A stretch of 64,000 bases of DNA from Celeribacter ethanolicus (GTDB lineage: Bacteria; Pseudomonadota; Alphaproteobacteria; Rhodobacterales; Rhodobacteraceae), in NCBI RefSeq assembly GCF_001550095.1, contig NZ_LRUC01000045.1, positions 62,001-126,000 of the forward strand, read 5' to 3'. The position numbers were made by a program, and so were the translations under genes. The notes beneath the pieces were generated by a model, which was given only the letters and a program-made list of their open reading frames with translations, was not told where the DNA came from and ran no database searches. The stretch's first letter is position 1. Each line of letters opens with the position of its first letter. Positions 55,279 to 64,000 of this stretch are shown here, piece by piece.

Positions 55279-55303
55279 GGGTTTTCTGATGGCCTAAATA
55301 CTC

Positions 55304-55329
55304 AAAAAGTCGGGGTTTTCCCCGCCTTT
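55304..55329 (-). terminator. Terminator of the xyl operon
   Basis: On the minus strand a 10-base stem with one mismatch (AAAGGCGGGG with CCCCGACTTT) around an AAAA loop is followed by a T5 run. It lies directly after the xylA stop, between xylA and the converging glpK. Confidence 0.75.
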
Positions 55330-55333
55330 CCCA

Positions 55334-56638
55334 TCAGATGAACCCGCTCACAAGGTTCTCCAACCGCTCCTGCCGCCCCGAGCGCGGCTCCGGGTTGATC
55401 GCGTCGGCCAGCACCCGCGCCTCGATCCCTTCGAGATCGCCGTGATCCAACATATCCGCATTCTCCGGCCGCCCCCAATCGGCATAGCGCGCCGCCCGGT
55501 TGGCCTCCAGCCGCCCGTCCTCCAACAGCGCCGCCGCCGCTTTCAGCCCCCGCGCGCACATATCCATGCCGCCGACATGGGCCAAAATCAAATCCTCAGG
55601 GTCCAGCGATTGCCGCCGAATGCGCGCATCGAAATTGGTGCCGCCGGTGGTGAAGCCCCCCGCTTTCAACACCTCGTAATAGGCCAGCGCCACCTCATGC
55701 GGCGCGTTCGGGAACTGGTCCGTGTCCCAGCCGGACTGGTAATCGTTGCGGTTCATGTCGATCGAGCCGAAAATCCCCAGAGAGGCCGCCAGCGCCAGCT
55801 CATGCTCAAAGGAATGCCCCGCGAGGATGGCATGCCCCTGCTCGATGTTCATCTTGACCTCGCCCTCAAGGCCATAGCGTTTCAGAAAGCCATAAACCGT
55901 TGCCACGTCGAAATCGTACTGGTGTTTCGACGGCTCCTGCGGCTTCGGCTCCACCAGAATGGCGCCTTTCCAACCCCGCTTGTGTTTGTATTCCACCACC
56001 ATTTCCAGCATCCGCGCAGCCTGATCCGCCTCGCGCGTCAGATCGGTATTGAGCAGCGTCTCATAGCCCTCGCGTCCGCCCCAAAGCACGTAATTCTCGC
56101 CGCCCAGCTTGATCGTCGCATCCATGCAGCTCTTGATCGTCGCCGCAGAGTAGGCAAACACCTCCGGGTCCGGGTTGGTCGCCGATCCGGCCATGAACCG
56201 GCGATGGGTAAAGAGGTTCGCGGTGCCCCAAAGCAGTTTCGTTTTCGAGCTTTCCATCTTCTCGGTGAAATAATCGACGATCTCTTCGAGGTTGCGTTTG
56301 CTCTCGGCAAAACTCGCGCCTTCGGGCCGCACATCGAGGTCGTGGAAACAGAAGAACGGCGCTTGCAGGATGTCGAACATCTCGAAGGCCACATCGGCCT
56401 TCATTTTGGCCTTCTCCATGCCCTCGCCGAACCACGGACGATCAAAGGTCCGCCCGCCGAACGGGTCGCCGCCCTCATAGGCAAAGCTGTGCCAATAGGC
56501 GACGGCAAAGCGCAGATGCTCCTCCATCCGCTTGCCCATCACCACCTCGTCGGGGTTGTAATGTTTGAAAGCGAACTCGTTGTCGCTCGCCGGGCCTTCA
56601 TATGTGATCTTCGGGATGTTCTGGAAAAACTCTGTCAT
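55334..56638 (-). CDS. xylA: Xylose isomerase
   Basis: A 434-residue xylose isomerase converting D-xylose to D-xylulose in the cytoplasm. Signature motifs are [12 protein letters not shown] (catalytic His near residue 100), [17 protein letters not shown], and the second metal site [19 protein letters not shown] near 305. Length matches proteobacterial XylA. Its start overlaps the xylB... stop lies 3 bases inside the preceding gene pair arrangement: xylB ends at 56635, so the xylA ATG and xylB frame share ATGA. In transcript order xylA is first of this pair only on the map's left; it is downstream of the transporter genes as the last operon gene. Confidence 0.95.
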   Translation of the reverse strand: MTEFFQNIPKITYEGPASDNEFAFKHYNPDEVVMGKRMEEHLRFAVAYWHSFAYEGGDPFGGRTFDRPWFGEGMEKAKMKADVAFEMFDILQAPFFCFHDLDVRPEGASFAESKRNLEEIVDYFTEKMESSKTKLLWGTANLFTHRRFMAGSATNPDPEVFAYSAATIKSCMDATIKLGGENYVLWGGREGYETLLNTDLTREADQAARMLEMVVEYKHKRGWKGAILVEPKPQEPSKHQYDFDVATVYGFLKRYGLEGEVKMNIEQGHAILAGHSFEHELALAASLGIFGSIDMNRNDYQSGWDTDQFPNAPHEVALAYYEVLKAGGFTTGGTNFDARIRRQSLDPEDLILAHVGGMDMCARGLKAAAALLEDGRLEANRAARYADWGRPENADMLDHGDLEGIEARVLADAINPEPRSGRQERLENLVSGFI

Positions 56639-58074
56639 GTCAGCCTCTTGAGTGCATGTTGTGCGGCCTTGAAGCGGGCGAACCCGTCGTCATAAGCCGC
56701 CGTCAAATCGGAAATCGGGTCAATGGTGGCCTGGATGCGCGGCGCGGTGGCGATCTCCGCACCGCCGCCGGTCGTGGCCATCATGCCCAGACGCGCGGCA
56801 CCGAAGGCGCCACCAAAATCGCCAGCGACGGGCAGGTCCACCGGCACGCCCAAAGCGGTGGCAATCGCCTCCAGCCAGTAATGCGATTTCGAGCCGCCAC
56901 CGACGGCCAGAAGCCGGTCGATCCTGGTCCCGGTCGCGGCCAGTGCTTCGGCGCAGTCTTTGATCGCAAAGGTGACCCCTTCGAGCACCGCGCGGGTACC
57001 CGCCGCCGTGTCGGTCGCGTGTTCGAGGCCCGTGAAAGCGCCCCGGATCGCGGCATCGTTCAATGGCGTGCGTTCGCCGCCCAAATAGGGCAGGAATTGT
57101 GTCCTGGTCGGCGCTTTGAGCGATCCCAGATTGGCCGTCAGCTCCGCCGCACCTTTGCCGACAAAGCGACCGTACCAGTTGAGCGCATCGGTCGCGGCCA
57201 GGATCACGCCCATCTGGTGCCAGGTCTCCGGCAGAGCATGGCAAAAGGTGTGAACGGCAGTTTCCGCATCCGGCTGATAGCCGTCATTGGCCGCGAACAA
57301 CACGCCGGAGGTGCCGAGCGACACGAAAGCCTGTCCGGCTTTGACGACGCCCCCCCCGATGGCCGAGGCGGCATTGTCACCGCCACCGCCCGCGATCACG
57401 CATGACGGGGACAGGCCCCATTGGGCCGCCAGTTCCGGGCGCAATTGACCGGAAACTTCGGAGCCCTCGACCAGACGCGGCATGTAACTGCGATCCATGT
57501 CTGTAGCCGCCAAAAGCGCATCCGACCAATTCCGTGCGGCGGTGTCGAACCAGGCGGTGCCAGCGCTGTCGGACATCTCACCGACGAACTCTCCGGTGAG
57601 GTAGAGGCGCAGATAATCTTTCGGAAGCAAGACCTTGACGGTCGCTTTGAAAGTGTCCGGCTCATTGTGTTTTACCCACACAAGCTTGGGTGCGGTGAAG
57701 CCCGGAAAGACGATATTGCCGGTGATGGCGCGAAACTGCGGATCGGCGTCGAGCGCGGCAGCCTCGCGGTAGGACCGCGTGTCGTTCCACAGGATGCAGG
57801 GACGCAAGACCCGATCTGAGGCATCAAGCAACGTCGCGCCGTGCATCTGCCCCGACAGACCGATGCCCTTCACGCCCGACAGGTCCGCCTTGTCGCCCAA
57901 AGCCGCCATGACCGTGTCGCAGGCGGCAAGCCAACTGGCCGGGTCCTGTTCCGACCAGCCATCCTGCGGGCGCTCGTTGGTGAGCGCCGCATTCGCCTCC
58001 GCCACGACGCTCTGATCCGCGTCGATCAGAAGGGCTTTGAGACCGGAGGTCCCGAGATCAAGTCCGATATACAT
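56635..58074 (-). CDS. xylB: Xylulokinase
   Basis: A 479-residue FGGY kinase phosphorylating D-xylulose. The N-terminal phosphate motif [19 protein letters not shown] is intact, and [10 protein letters not shown] near 80 is a XylB marker for the active site. [18 protein letters not shown] near 230 and [18 protein letters not shown] near 390 supply the ATP-site segments. In transcription order it precedes xylA, and its stop overlaps the xylA ATG by 4 bases. The gap to the upstream ATPase gene is 56 bases. It should feed xylulose-5-phosphate into the pentose phosphate pathway. Confidence 0.94.
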   Translation of the reverse strand: MYIGLDLGTSGLKALLIDADQSVVAEANAALTNERPQDGWSEQDPASWLAACDTVMAALGDKADLSGVKGIGLSGQMHGATLLDASDRVLRPCILWNDTRSYREAAALDADPQFRAITGNIVFPGFTAPKLVWVKHNEPDTFKATVKVLLPKDYLRLYLTGEFVGEMSDSAGTAWFDTAARNWSDALLAATDMDRSYMPRLVEGSEVSGQLRPELAAQWGLSPSCVIAGGGGDNAASAIGGGVVKAGQAFVSLGTSGVLFAANDGYQPDAETAVHTFCHALPETWHQMGVILAATDALNWYGRFVGKGAAELTANLGSLKAPTRTQFLPYLGGERTPLNDAAIRGAFTGLEHATDTAAGTRAVLEGVTFAIKDCAEALAATGTRIDRLLAVGGGSKSHYWLEAIATALGVPVDLPVAGDFGGAFGAARLGMMATTGGGAEIATAPRIQATIDPISDLTAAYDDGFARFKAAQHALKRLT

Positions 58075-58130
58075 GTGACATCCGTTGGTTGAGAACGGGA
58101 CACCTGCCCCGTTTTATCAATGCGCCGGGT

Positions 58131-58898
58131 TCAATACGCCTGCGGCGGCTTTTTCCCCATGATGATCATGCCGAGAATATCCTCGTCCGTGACCTCGCCC
58201 ACGTTGACCGTACCGACCTTCTGACCGTTCTTCATCACCATCGCCCGGTCGCAAAGCCGCATGACGTTGTGAATGTCGTGCTCGATGAGGAAAATCCCCA
58301 GCCCCTGCGCCTTCAGTTCCTCGATCAGCTCCGCGACCATCTGGGTCTCATGCGGGCCCAGCGCGGCGGTGGGTTCATCCATGATCAGGATCTTGGCGTT
58401 GAAATAGACCGCCCGGGCGATGGCCACCGATTGCCTTTGACCGCCCGAAAGTGCGGAGACCGGCACTTTGAACTTCTGGAAGTTCGGGTTGAGCCGCCCC
58501 ATGATCTTGCGGGTCTCGGCCTCCATCGCCGGCTCGTCGACAAAGCCCAGAGGCGTCACCAACTCGCGGCCCAGGAACAGGTTCGACGCCGCATCGAGAT
58601 TGTCCGCCAGCGCCAGCGTCTGGTAGATCGTTTCGACATTGTAACGCCGCGCATCGCGGGTGTTGCGGATCTCGGCTTTCTCTCCATTGATAAAAATCTC
58701 GCCCGCATCCTTCTGATAGGCACCGGAGAGGCATTTGATCAGGGTCGATTTGCCCGCGCCGTTATGGCCCAGAAGGCCCACGACCTCGCCGGGATAGAGA
58801 TCAATCGTGACATGATCCACCGCCTTGACGCCGCCGAAGGCGATGGAGATGTCTTTCAATTCGACAAGAGGCGTGCCGGTGTTCGGATTGCTGCTCAT
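58131..58898 (-). CDS. Sugar ABC transporter ATP-binding protein (XylG-like, single domain)
   Basis: A 255-residue ABC ATPase. Walker [19 protein letters not shown] lies near residue 43, the signature LSGGQRQSV near 147, and Walker [16 protein letters not shown] near 168, followed by [12 protein letters not shown] with the switch His. XylG of Escherichia coli has two ABC modules in about 510 residues; here only one is present, so a homodimer is expected. It sits between permease and xylB in the xylose operon. Confidence 0.88.
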   Translation of the reverse strand: MSSNPNTGTPLVELKDISIAFGGVKAVDHVTIDLYPGEVVGLLGHNGAGKSTLIKCLSGAYQKDAGEIFINGEKAEIRNTRDARRYNVETIYQTLALADNLDAASNLFLGRELVTPLGFVDEPAMEAETRKIMGRLNPNFQKFKVPVSALSGGQRQSVAIARAVYFNAKILIMDEPTAALGPHETQMVAELIEELKAQGLGIFLIEHDIHNVMRLCDRAMVMKNGQKVGTVNVGEVTDEDILGMIIMGKKPPQAY

Positions 58899-58910
58899 GA
58901 TCGTCTCTCC

Positions 58911-60230
58911 TTACACCTTGATGCCAAGTTTCTTGCGGTACTGAATGTCGATCCAGACCGCGAACACGAGGACCGAGCCGACGACGATGTTCTGAAGCGG
59001 CGCATCGACACCCACCATCGCCATGCCGGATTGCAGCGATTGCATGATCAGCGCGCCCAGGATCGCCCCGTGAATAGTGCCGATGCCACCGGACAAAGCC
59101 GTGCCGCCGATCACCGCCGCCGCGATCACGCGCAGCTCGTCCAGAGTGCCGATGTCATTGGCATGCGACGCCAGACGCGCGGAGGCGATCACCGCGGAGA
59201 GGCCACAGAGAAACCCCATCAACGCAAAAATCTTGACCGTCAGCAGTTTGGTGTTGATCCCCGACAGCTCCGCCGCATCCGGGTTGCCGCCGGTGGCGAA
59301 GATATATTTGCCGAGCCGCGTCTTCTTGGCGAGCATCGTCATGGCAATCGCCACCACGATCAGCACAATGACCGACACCGGCAGGCCGTAGGCCTCGGTA
59401 TAGCCATCGGGCAGCACCTCGCCCCGCGCTTCGAACATGCGCCGCAGCTTGCCGGTCGGAATGTCATAGGCGTTGAGCGTGGCGACATAGCCGATAATGA
59501 CCGCAACGATCAGGCCACCCACAGTGAATTCGGCCCAGAGCGGCTTCGTCGGGAACCCGTGGCTCTTCTTGGCCTTGCGCGCGTTATAAAGCGCATAGAC
59601 AGAGGCCGCGACGGCCAAAGCGCCAACGATCCAGGACAAGGTCACCCCAAGCGTGCCTTCCGCCCCGCCCAGAACGAGATAGGTCTTGTCCAGAGGCGCA
59701 ATCGTCTGGCCGTCGGTGACATACCAGCCGACATAGCGCCAGATCAGCAGCCCCCCAAGGGTGACGATGAAGGCCGGGATGCCCTGATAGCCGATGAGCC
59801 AGCCATTGAAAGCACCGATCAGCGTGCCCACGGTCAGGCATGTCAGGATCGCCAAGGGCGCGATCATCGGATTGCCGTAGTCGAGACCGATCACTTGCGG
59901 CAGCCAGCGCGCCTGCATCATCGCGCCCATGGCAGAGGCGATGGCCAGCACGGCGCCGACGGAAAGGTCGATATGACGGGTGACGATGACGAACACCATG
60001 CCGGTCGCCATGATCGCCACGGACACGGTCTGAACCGTCAGATTGAAGGTGTTGCGCGGCGTGATGAACCGCCCCTCGGTGAAGAAATTGAAGGCCAACG
60101 CAATGGCAATGAAGGCCCCCACCATCCCCATGAGACGCATGTCGAGTTCCAGTTGCCCCAACAGGCTCTTGCGCATTGCCGGCAGGCCGCTGTCCGGGCC
60201 TGTTCCCTGATCTGCCCTGTGATCTGTCAT
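58911..60230 (-). CDS. xylH: Xylose-type ABC transporter permease (XylH-like)
   Basis: A 439-residue inner-membrane permease of the BPD_transp_2 (ribose/xylose) family with about ten hydrophobic segments. VIVTRHIDLSVGAVLAIASA near residue 95 and the late VIGGTALSGGIGTIHGAILG are family hallmarks. RTIFATGGN-type sequence appears as YIFATGGNPDAAELSGIN. The ATG at 60230 was chosen because an AAGGA site lies 8 bases upstream; an ATG two codons earlier is also possible. The substrate is taken as xylose from the neighbouring xylA and xylB. Confidence 0.9.
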   Translation of the reverse strand: MTDHRADQGTGPDSGLPAMRKSLLGQLELDMRLMGMVGAFIAIALAFNFFTEGRFITPRNTFNLTVQTVSVAIMATGMVFVIVTRHIDLSVGAVLAIASAMGAMMQARWLPQVIGLDYGNPMIAPLAILTCLTVGTLIGAFNGWLIGYQGIPAFIVTLGGLLIWRYVGWYVTDGQTIAPLDKTYLVLGGAEGTLGVTLSWIVGALAVAASVYALYNARKAKKSHGFPTKPLWAEFTVGGLIVAVIIGYVATLNAYDIPTGKLRRMFEARGEVLPDGYTEAYGLPVSVIVLIVVAIAMTMLAKKTRLGKYIFATGGNPDAAELSGINTKLLTVKIFALMGFLCGLSAVIASARLASHANDIGTLDELRVIAAAVIGGTALSGGIGTIHGAILGALIMQSLQSGMAMVGVDAPLQNIVVGSVLVFAVWIDIQYRKKLGIKV

Positions 60231-60341
60231 CGTCATGATCCTTTTCGCCCCTCCCAAAGGCGTCTCAGTCCCGCCGGTTCCCCGGCAGGACCTGCGCAGG
60301 CCACACCCGCGCAGGTCTTTCGGTCCCAGTTCAAGTGCGGA

Positions 60342-61382
60342 TCAGTTACAGGGCGACGGGCCGTCCGTGACGCCCTGGCACAGCGCATCCTTGGTGATCC
60401 AGCCGGCATCCACCACCACGTCGAGGTTGTCGCGGGTGATCGGGATCGGCGCGAGGAACATGGCCTTCATCTCCTTGCCGCCCGGGGTGGTGAAATCGAC
60501 CGTGCCCTCGACATCGGACGCCATCATCCCCCCTGCCAGTTCAACCGCGATCTCGGCGGCATTCTTGCCCAGCTCGCGCGAGTCCTTCCACACCGACACC
60601 GTCTGGGTGCCAAGCGCGATACGATTAAGGGCGGCGTGATCGCCATCCTGACCGGAGACCGGAATGCCCGCCATGCCCTGCGCCATGAGCGCGGCCACAG
60701 CGCCGCCCGCCGTACCGTCATTCGAGGCCACGACCGCATCCACCTTGTTGTCATTGGCGGTCAGGATCGATTCCATGTTGCGCTGCGCATTGGCCGGAAG
60801 CCAGGCGTCGGTATAGGCCTCGCCCACAATGGTGATGTCGCCCGCGTCAATCGCCGCCTGCAACACCTCTTGCTGACCGCCGCGCAGGAAGTCGGCGTTC
60901 GGATCGGTCGGCGAGCCCTTGATCATCACGTAATTGCCGGTCGGCTGGGCCTCATAGACCGCTTTCGCCTGCAACCGCCCGACCTCGACATTGTCGAAGG
61001 TCAGGTAATAGGCGCGCGGGTCCTCGATCAGCCGGTCATAGGCGATCACCGGGATCTCCTCGTCGGCGGCCATCTGCACCGCCGGGATCACCGCCTGGGT
61101 GTCCTGCGCCAGAACGATCAGCGCATCGACGCCCTGCGCAATCAGGCTTTCAATGTCGGAAAGCTGTTTGGCCGAGGACGATTGCGCGTCCGCCGAGACA
61201 TAGGTCGCGCCCGCCGCCTCAAGAGCCGCCTTGATCGCGCCCTCGTCCGTCTTCCAGCGCTCCTCCTGAAAGTTGGACCAGCTCACGCCCACCGTCAGCC
61301 CTTCGGCCATGGCGGACGTCGTGGCAGACGCCGTGAAACCGGCCGCCACAATCGTGGCCGCCATCAACATGGATTTACGCAT
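60342..61382 (-). CDS. xylF: D-xylose-binding periplasmic protein
   Basis: A 346-residue sugar-binding protein of the periplasmic_binding_4 family. A signal peptide runs to about residue 26 (ASATTSAMAEG). The mature N-terminus LTVGVSWSNFQEERWKTDEG is close to known XylF proteins. Binding-region motifs include PVIAYDRLIEDPRAYYLTFD, GNYVMIKGSPTDPNADFLRG and VSGQDGDHAALNRIALGTQT. It is the first gene of the xylFHG-BA operon and faces the ROK regulator gene across 223 bases. It delivers the sugar to XylH. Confidence 0.93.
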   Translation of the reverse strand: MRKSMLMAATIVAAGFTASATTSAMAEGLTVGVSWSNFQEERWKTDEGAIKAALEAAGATYVSADAQSSSAKQLSDIESLIAQGVDALIVLAQDTQAVIPAVQMAADEEIPVIAYDRLIEDPRAYYLTFDNVEVGRLQAKAVYEAQPTGNYVMIKGSPTDPNADFLRGGQQEVLQAAIDAGDITIVGEAYTDAWLPANAQRNMESILTANDNKVDAVVASNDGTAGGAVAALMAQGMAGIPVSGQDGDHAALNRIALGTQTVSVWKDSRELGKNAAEIAVELAGGMMASDVEGTVDFTTPGGKEMKAMFLAPIPITRDNLDVVVDAGWITKDALCQGVTDGPSPCN

Positions 61383-61485
61383 GAATTTCCTCCCAAAGAT
61401 TCACACCGTCGCCGCCCTCCTCCTCAAGAGACCAAACGACAGCCCGACTCGCAGCCGGATGTCAAAAGCATGCCATATTTAATTC

Positions 61486-61494
61486 ACCTGTCAA
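61486..61494. promoter_or_regulatory. xylF promoter -35 and ACCTGTC half-site
   Basis: On the minus strand TTGACA (61489-61494) is a consensus -35 for xylF, though no clear -10 follows. It overlaps ACCTGTC (61486-61492), preceded on the plus strand by TTTAATT (61478-61484). An opposite copy, TTTAATTA then GACAGGT, lies at 61583-61597. Confidence 0.4.
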
Positions 61495-61582
61495 AAAAAT
61501 AATCTCGCTTTTGCCGAAAAATTAGGTGTAAATGAATCATCAAACAGATGAAAACCGTGAAATTTCATGCTGCAGGGCGGCA

Positions 61583-61597
61583 TTTAATTAGACAGGT
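61583..61597. promoter_or_regulatory. TTTAATTA-GACAGGT element at the ROK regulator start
   Basis: It carries the complementary half-site GACAGGT beside TTTAATT, matching the site at 61478-61492 in inverted form, 105 bases apart. It ends 8 bases before the regulator ATG, so binding there would repress the regulator itself. Operator function is inference. Confidence 0.35.
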
Positions 61598-61605
61598 AAA
61601 CTATA

Positions 61606-62913
61606 ATGCCCGACACTGGACTGCCAGATACGCCCGCCGCGCCCGATCCCACGACCACGGACCTCGCCTCGGACACCTCCCCGGAGCATCGGGCACAAGG
61701 CACCGGCTGCGGACCGCTGTTTCCAACGCCGGACAGCAGCGCCAAATCGACACGTCAACAGCTTTTCGAAGCGGTACGCGCCGCAGGCGCGATCCCGCGC
61801 GTGGATCTGTCGCGCCAGACCGGGTTTTCCCCCGCCACCGTGACCCAAACCGCCGCCGACCTGATCGCCACGGGGCTGATCGAGGAAACCGACCTGCCGC
61901 GCCGCGAAGGCGATGGCGGGCGCGGTCGCCCGCCCGTCGGCCTCAAGATCCGGCCCTGCGCCGGGATGGTCGTCGGGGTCAAAATCTCCGACCGTTCGAA
62001 CTCCGCCGTGGTGCTTGATCTCGCCGGTCAGCTTCTCGGCTCCGCCACCCTGCCCGCGCCGCCCACCGCGCGCAGCACCGAAGAGATCCTGACCGAAGCG
62101 GAGGTGCTCGTACAGGCCGCCCTGCAAGACGCCGGACGCATCGACGCCCGCCCCGACGCCATCGCCCTCGGCCTGCCCGGCATGGTCGATTTCGATCTCG
62201 GCCGCGTGCTCTGGTGCCCCTTCATGGAAGAATCCGACATTCCGCTCCGCGATCTGCTGACCGCCCGTCTCTGCGCGCCGGTGCGGATCGACAATGACGC
62301 CAACCTTCTGGCGCTCGCGGAGCTGTGGTTCGGCGAGGGGCGCGGTCTCGACAACTTCGCCGTGGTCTCCATCGAGCATGGCGTCGGCATGGGGCTTGTG
62401 ATCAACCACCGCCTGCATCGCGGCGGCATGGGGCATGGCATGGAGATCGGTCACACGAAGGTGCAGCTCGACGGCGCGCTCTGTCGCTGCGGTCAGCGCG
62501 GCTGCCTTGAGGCCTATGTCGCCGATTACGCCTTGGTGCGCGAGGCGCACACCGCGCTCAACCTCGGCCATCAAAGCACCTGCGCCGACGTGATGCTGGA
62601 AACCCTCTACCGACAGGCCAAGGAGGGCAACGCCTTGGCCCGGACGATCTTTTCCCGCGCGGGGCGCTATCTTGCCGTCGGGCTTGCCAATGTGGTGACG
62701 CTGTTCGATCCGGCCTTGATCCTTCTCTCCGGCGACCGTTTGCGCTACGATTTTCTCTATGCCGAAGAGGTGCTGAGCGAGACCCGCGCGCTCACCCATC
62801 GTCCCGGTCGACCGCCCACGCCCGTGGAAATCCACGCCTGGGGCGATCTGGTCTGGGCACGGGGCGCGGGGGCGCTGGCGCTTGAATTTGCCACGGAGAC
62901 ATTGGTCGGATGA
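61606..62913 (+). CDS. ROK-family transcriptional regulator (XylR-type)
   Basis: A 435-residue ROK repressor-type protein. A winged HTH lies at about residues 48-100, including GAIPRVDLSRQTGFSPATVT. The sugar-kinase-like domain follows with IDNDANLLALAELWFGEGRG near 228 and the zinc motif CRCGQRGCLEAYVADY near 294. Divergent orientation from xylF strongly suggests control of the xylose operon, as for ROK-type XylR proteins. A 45-residue disordered N-terminal tail rich in Pro, Thr and Asp precedes the HTH and is unusual. Its stop overlaps the next ATG (ATGA). Confidence 0.88.
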   Translation: MPDTGLPDTPAAPDPTTTDLASDTSPEHRAQGTGCGPLFPTPDSSAKSTRQQLFEAVRAAGAIPRVDLSRQTGFSPATVTQTAADLIATGLIEETDLPRREGDGGRGRPPVGLKIRPCAGMVVGVKISDRSNSAVVLDLAGQLLGSATLPAPPTARSTEEILTEAEVLVQAALQDAGRIDARPDAIALGLPGMVDFDLGRVLWCPFMEESDIPLRDLLTARLCAPVRIDNDANLLALAELWFGEGRGLDNFAVVSIEHGVGMGLVINHRLHRGGMGHGMEIGHTKVQLDGALCRCGQRGCLEAYVADYALVREAHTALNLGHQSTCADVMLETLYRQAKEGNALARTIFSRAGRYLAVGLANVVTLFDPALILLSGDRLRYDFLYAEEVLSETRALTHRPGRPPTPVEIHAWGDLVWARGAGALALEFATETLVG

Positions 62914-64000
62914 CCCGCGCCCGCTTTTTCGCCGCAGCCCTTGCCCTGCCTGTCCTTGCCCTGCCCGTCGCGGCACAGGCCCAGACCATCCCGCAATTCC
63001 AAGACCGCTCCGACGCCCTCCCGGCGCAAATCTACGCCGGAGGCTGGGAATTTTACGTCGGCGGCGGGCTGGCGGTGTTCGATTGCAACGGCGACGGCCT
63101 ACCGGAGATCTTCGCAGCGGGCGGTGCGATCCCGGCCAGCCTGATGCTCAACCGCTCCGGTCAGGGGCGCGCGCTTCGGTTCGACCGCGCCCCCCTGCCG
63201 CTAATCTCCGGCGTCACCGGGGCCTACCCGCTCGACATCGACAGCGACGGCACGCTCGATCTCGCCGTGCTGCGCGTGGGCGAAAATCTCTTGCTCAAAG
63301 GCATGGGCGACTGCCGCTTCGAGGTGGCAAACGACGCTTGGGGCTTTGACGGCGGAGACCGCTGGACCACCGCTTTCGCGGCCGGTTGGGAGGGCGACAC
63401 TGACCGCCCAACGCTGTTCTTCGGCAATTACGTCAACCGCGACGACCCGAACGGCCCGTTCGAGGCCTGCGACAGCAATGAATTGCACCGCCCAGCCGTG
63501 CACGGTTGGGACAAAACCCCGCTCAGCCCCGGCTTTTGCACCCTCTCCGCCCTGATCTCCAAAGGCGCGCGCGGCGTCCAGAGCCTGCGGCTGTCGAACG
63601 ACCGGCATTACTACGTCAAAGGCGGCTATGAGCAGGTCTATGACCTTCAAAAAAATCGTTTTCTCGACGTGAGCGACGGCTGGGAGCGGGTCTCGCTCTG
63701 GGGCATGGGCATCGCCGAGCGCGACATCAACGGCGACGCGGTGCCGGATGTCATGCTGACCTCGATGGGCGATCAGCTTTTGCAATTCGGCCACCCGGGC
63801 GGCACCTATGAACCCGCGCCTTTCGACATCGGCACCTATGCGCACCGGCCTCACCTGGGCGATGACGGGCGCGCCTCGACCGGCTGGGCGGCGGATTGGG
63901 GCGATCTGGACAATGACGGACGCGTCGATCTGTTCATCGCCAAGGGCAATGTCGAACAGATGCCCAACAATGCCGCGCGCGACCCGAACAACCTTTTGCA
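62910..64000 (+). CDS. Secreted FG-GAP/VCBS-repeat protein (CRTAC1-like), partial
   Basis: The first 363 residues of a protein that continues past the right edge. A signal peptide of about 25 residues (FFAAALALPVLALPVAAQAQ) is followed by a beta-propeller type chain with repeated calcium-binding loops: DCNGDGLPE, DIDSDGTLD, DINGDAVPD and DLDNDGRVD. These are FG-GAP/VCBS-like repeats as in CRTAC1 proteins. It is translationally coupled to the ROK regulator by ATGA overlap. The role is unknown; extracellular adhesion or carbohydrate-related function is possible. Confidence 0.8.
   Translation, partial: MTRARFFAAALALPVLALPVAAQAQTIPQFQDRSDALPAQIYAGGWEFYVGGGLAVFDCNGDGLPEIFAAGGAIPASLMLNRSGQGRALRFDRAPLPLISGVTGAYPLDIDSDGTLDLAVLRVGENLLLKGMGDCRFEVANDAWGFDGGDRWTTAFAAGWEGDTDRPTLFFGNYVNRDDPNGPFEACDSNELHRPAVHGWDKTPLSPGFCTLSALISKGARGVQSLRLSNDRHYYVKGGYEQVYDLQKNRFLDVSDGWERVSLWGMGIAERDINGDAVPDVMLTSMGDQLLQFGHPGGTYEPAPFDIGTYAHRPHLGDDGRASTGWAADWGDLDNDGRVDLFIAKGNVEQMPNNAARDPNNLL

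Noticed and set aside
58089-61502. A very long open frame (over 1100 codons) on the plus strand
   Set aside because: It lies antisense to xylH, xylF and the ATPase gene, which have clear family motifs. Its translation is rich in His, Arg, Asp and Gly and shows no domain pattern, as expected of a GC-rich shadow.

Overview
The window reads as GC-rich chromosome from an alphaproteobacterium, most likely a marine Rhodobacteraceae (Roseobacter-group) species. This rests on protein style, the density of TRAP and peptide-type ABC transporters, and the many small catabolic operons with ATGA-type stop/start overlaps. No rRNA, tRNA, CRISPR array, integrase or insertion sequence was seen. The assignment is inference from the sequence alone.

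Left part (1-12 kb): a five-gene dipeptide/oligopeptide-type ABC importer on the minus strand, with its last ATPase cut by the window edge. It is followed by an SDR oxidoreductase and a TauE/SafE permease (plus strand), an aspartate-dehydrogenase-like protein, a tryptophan-2-monooxygenase-like flavoenzyme, and a DadA-like amino-acid oxidoreductase divergent from a LysR regulator.

Middle-left part (12-28 kb): a compact accessory catabolic region of unknown substrate. A minus-strand cupin/FAH-hydrolase/SDR operon faces a plus-strand run of cyclase-family hydrolase, FAD oxidoreductase 1, MarR regulator, indolepyruvate ferredoxin oxidoreductase alpha (IorA), an IorB-like subunit with a long extension, and FAD oxidoreductase 2. 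A second complete peptide-type ABC importer follows and ends at a strong terminator. The two FAD oxidoreductases are paralogues of each other. This is the best candidate here for an undescribed pathway.

Centre (28-42 kb): a complete indole-3-acetic acid (auxin) degradation cluster of the iac type. A minus-strand operon runs iacH-iacA-iacB-iacC-iacD-iacE-iacF-iacG, iacI is divergent from iacH, and an iacR-like MarR gene lies at the far end. A full three-gene TRAP transporter flanks the cluster on each side. The iacH, iacI and second TRAP promoters share a TTACNGTAA element. Together with the tryptophan-monooxygenase-like enzyme and the IacH amidase, the genes could form a route tryptophan -> indole-3-acetamide -> indole-3-acetate -> catechol. 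No catechol-cleavage genes lie in the window.

Right part (42-64 kb): an RND efflux adaptor and pump, a D-2-hydroxyacid dehydrogenase, two small lipoproteins, adenine deaminase, a siroheme-synthase-like protein with a shortened methyltransferase domain, glpD, and a glpK gene broken by what looks like a 5-base deletion. A xylose operon follows (xylF-H-G-B-A) with a divergent ROK-family regulator, and a secreted FG-GAP/CRTAC1-type protein runs off the right edge.
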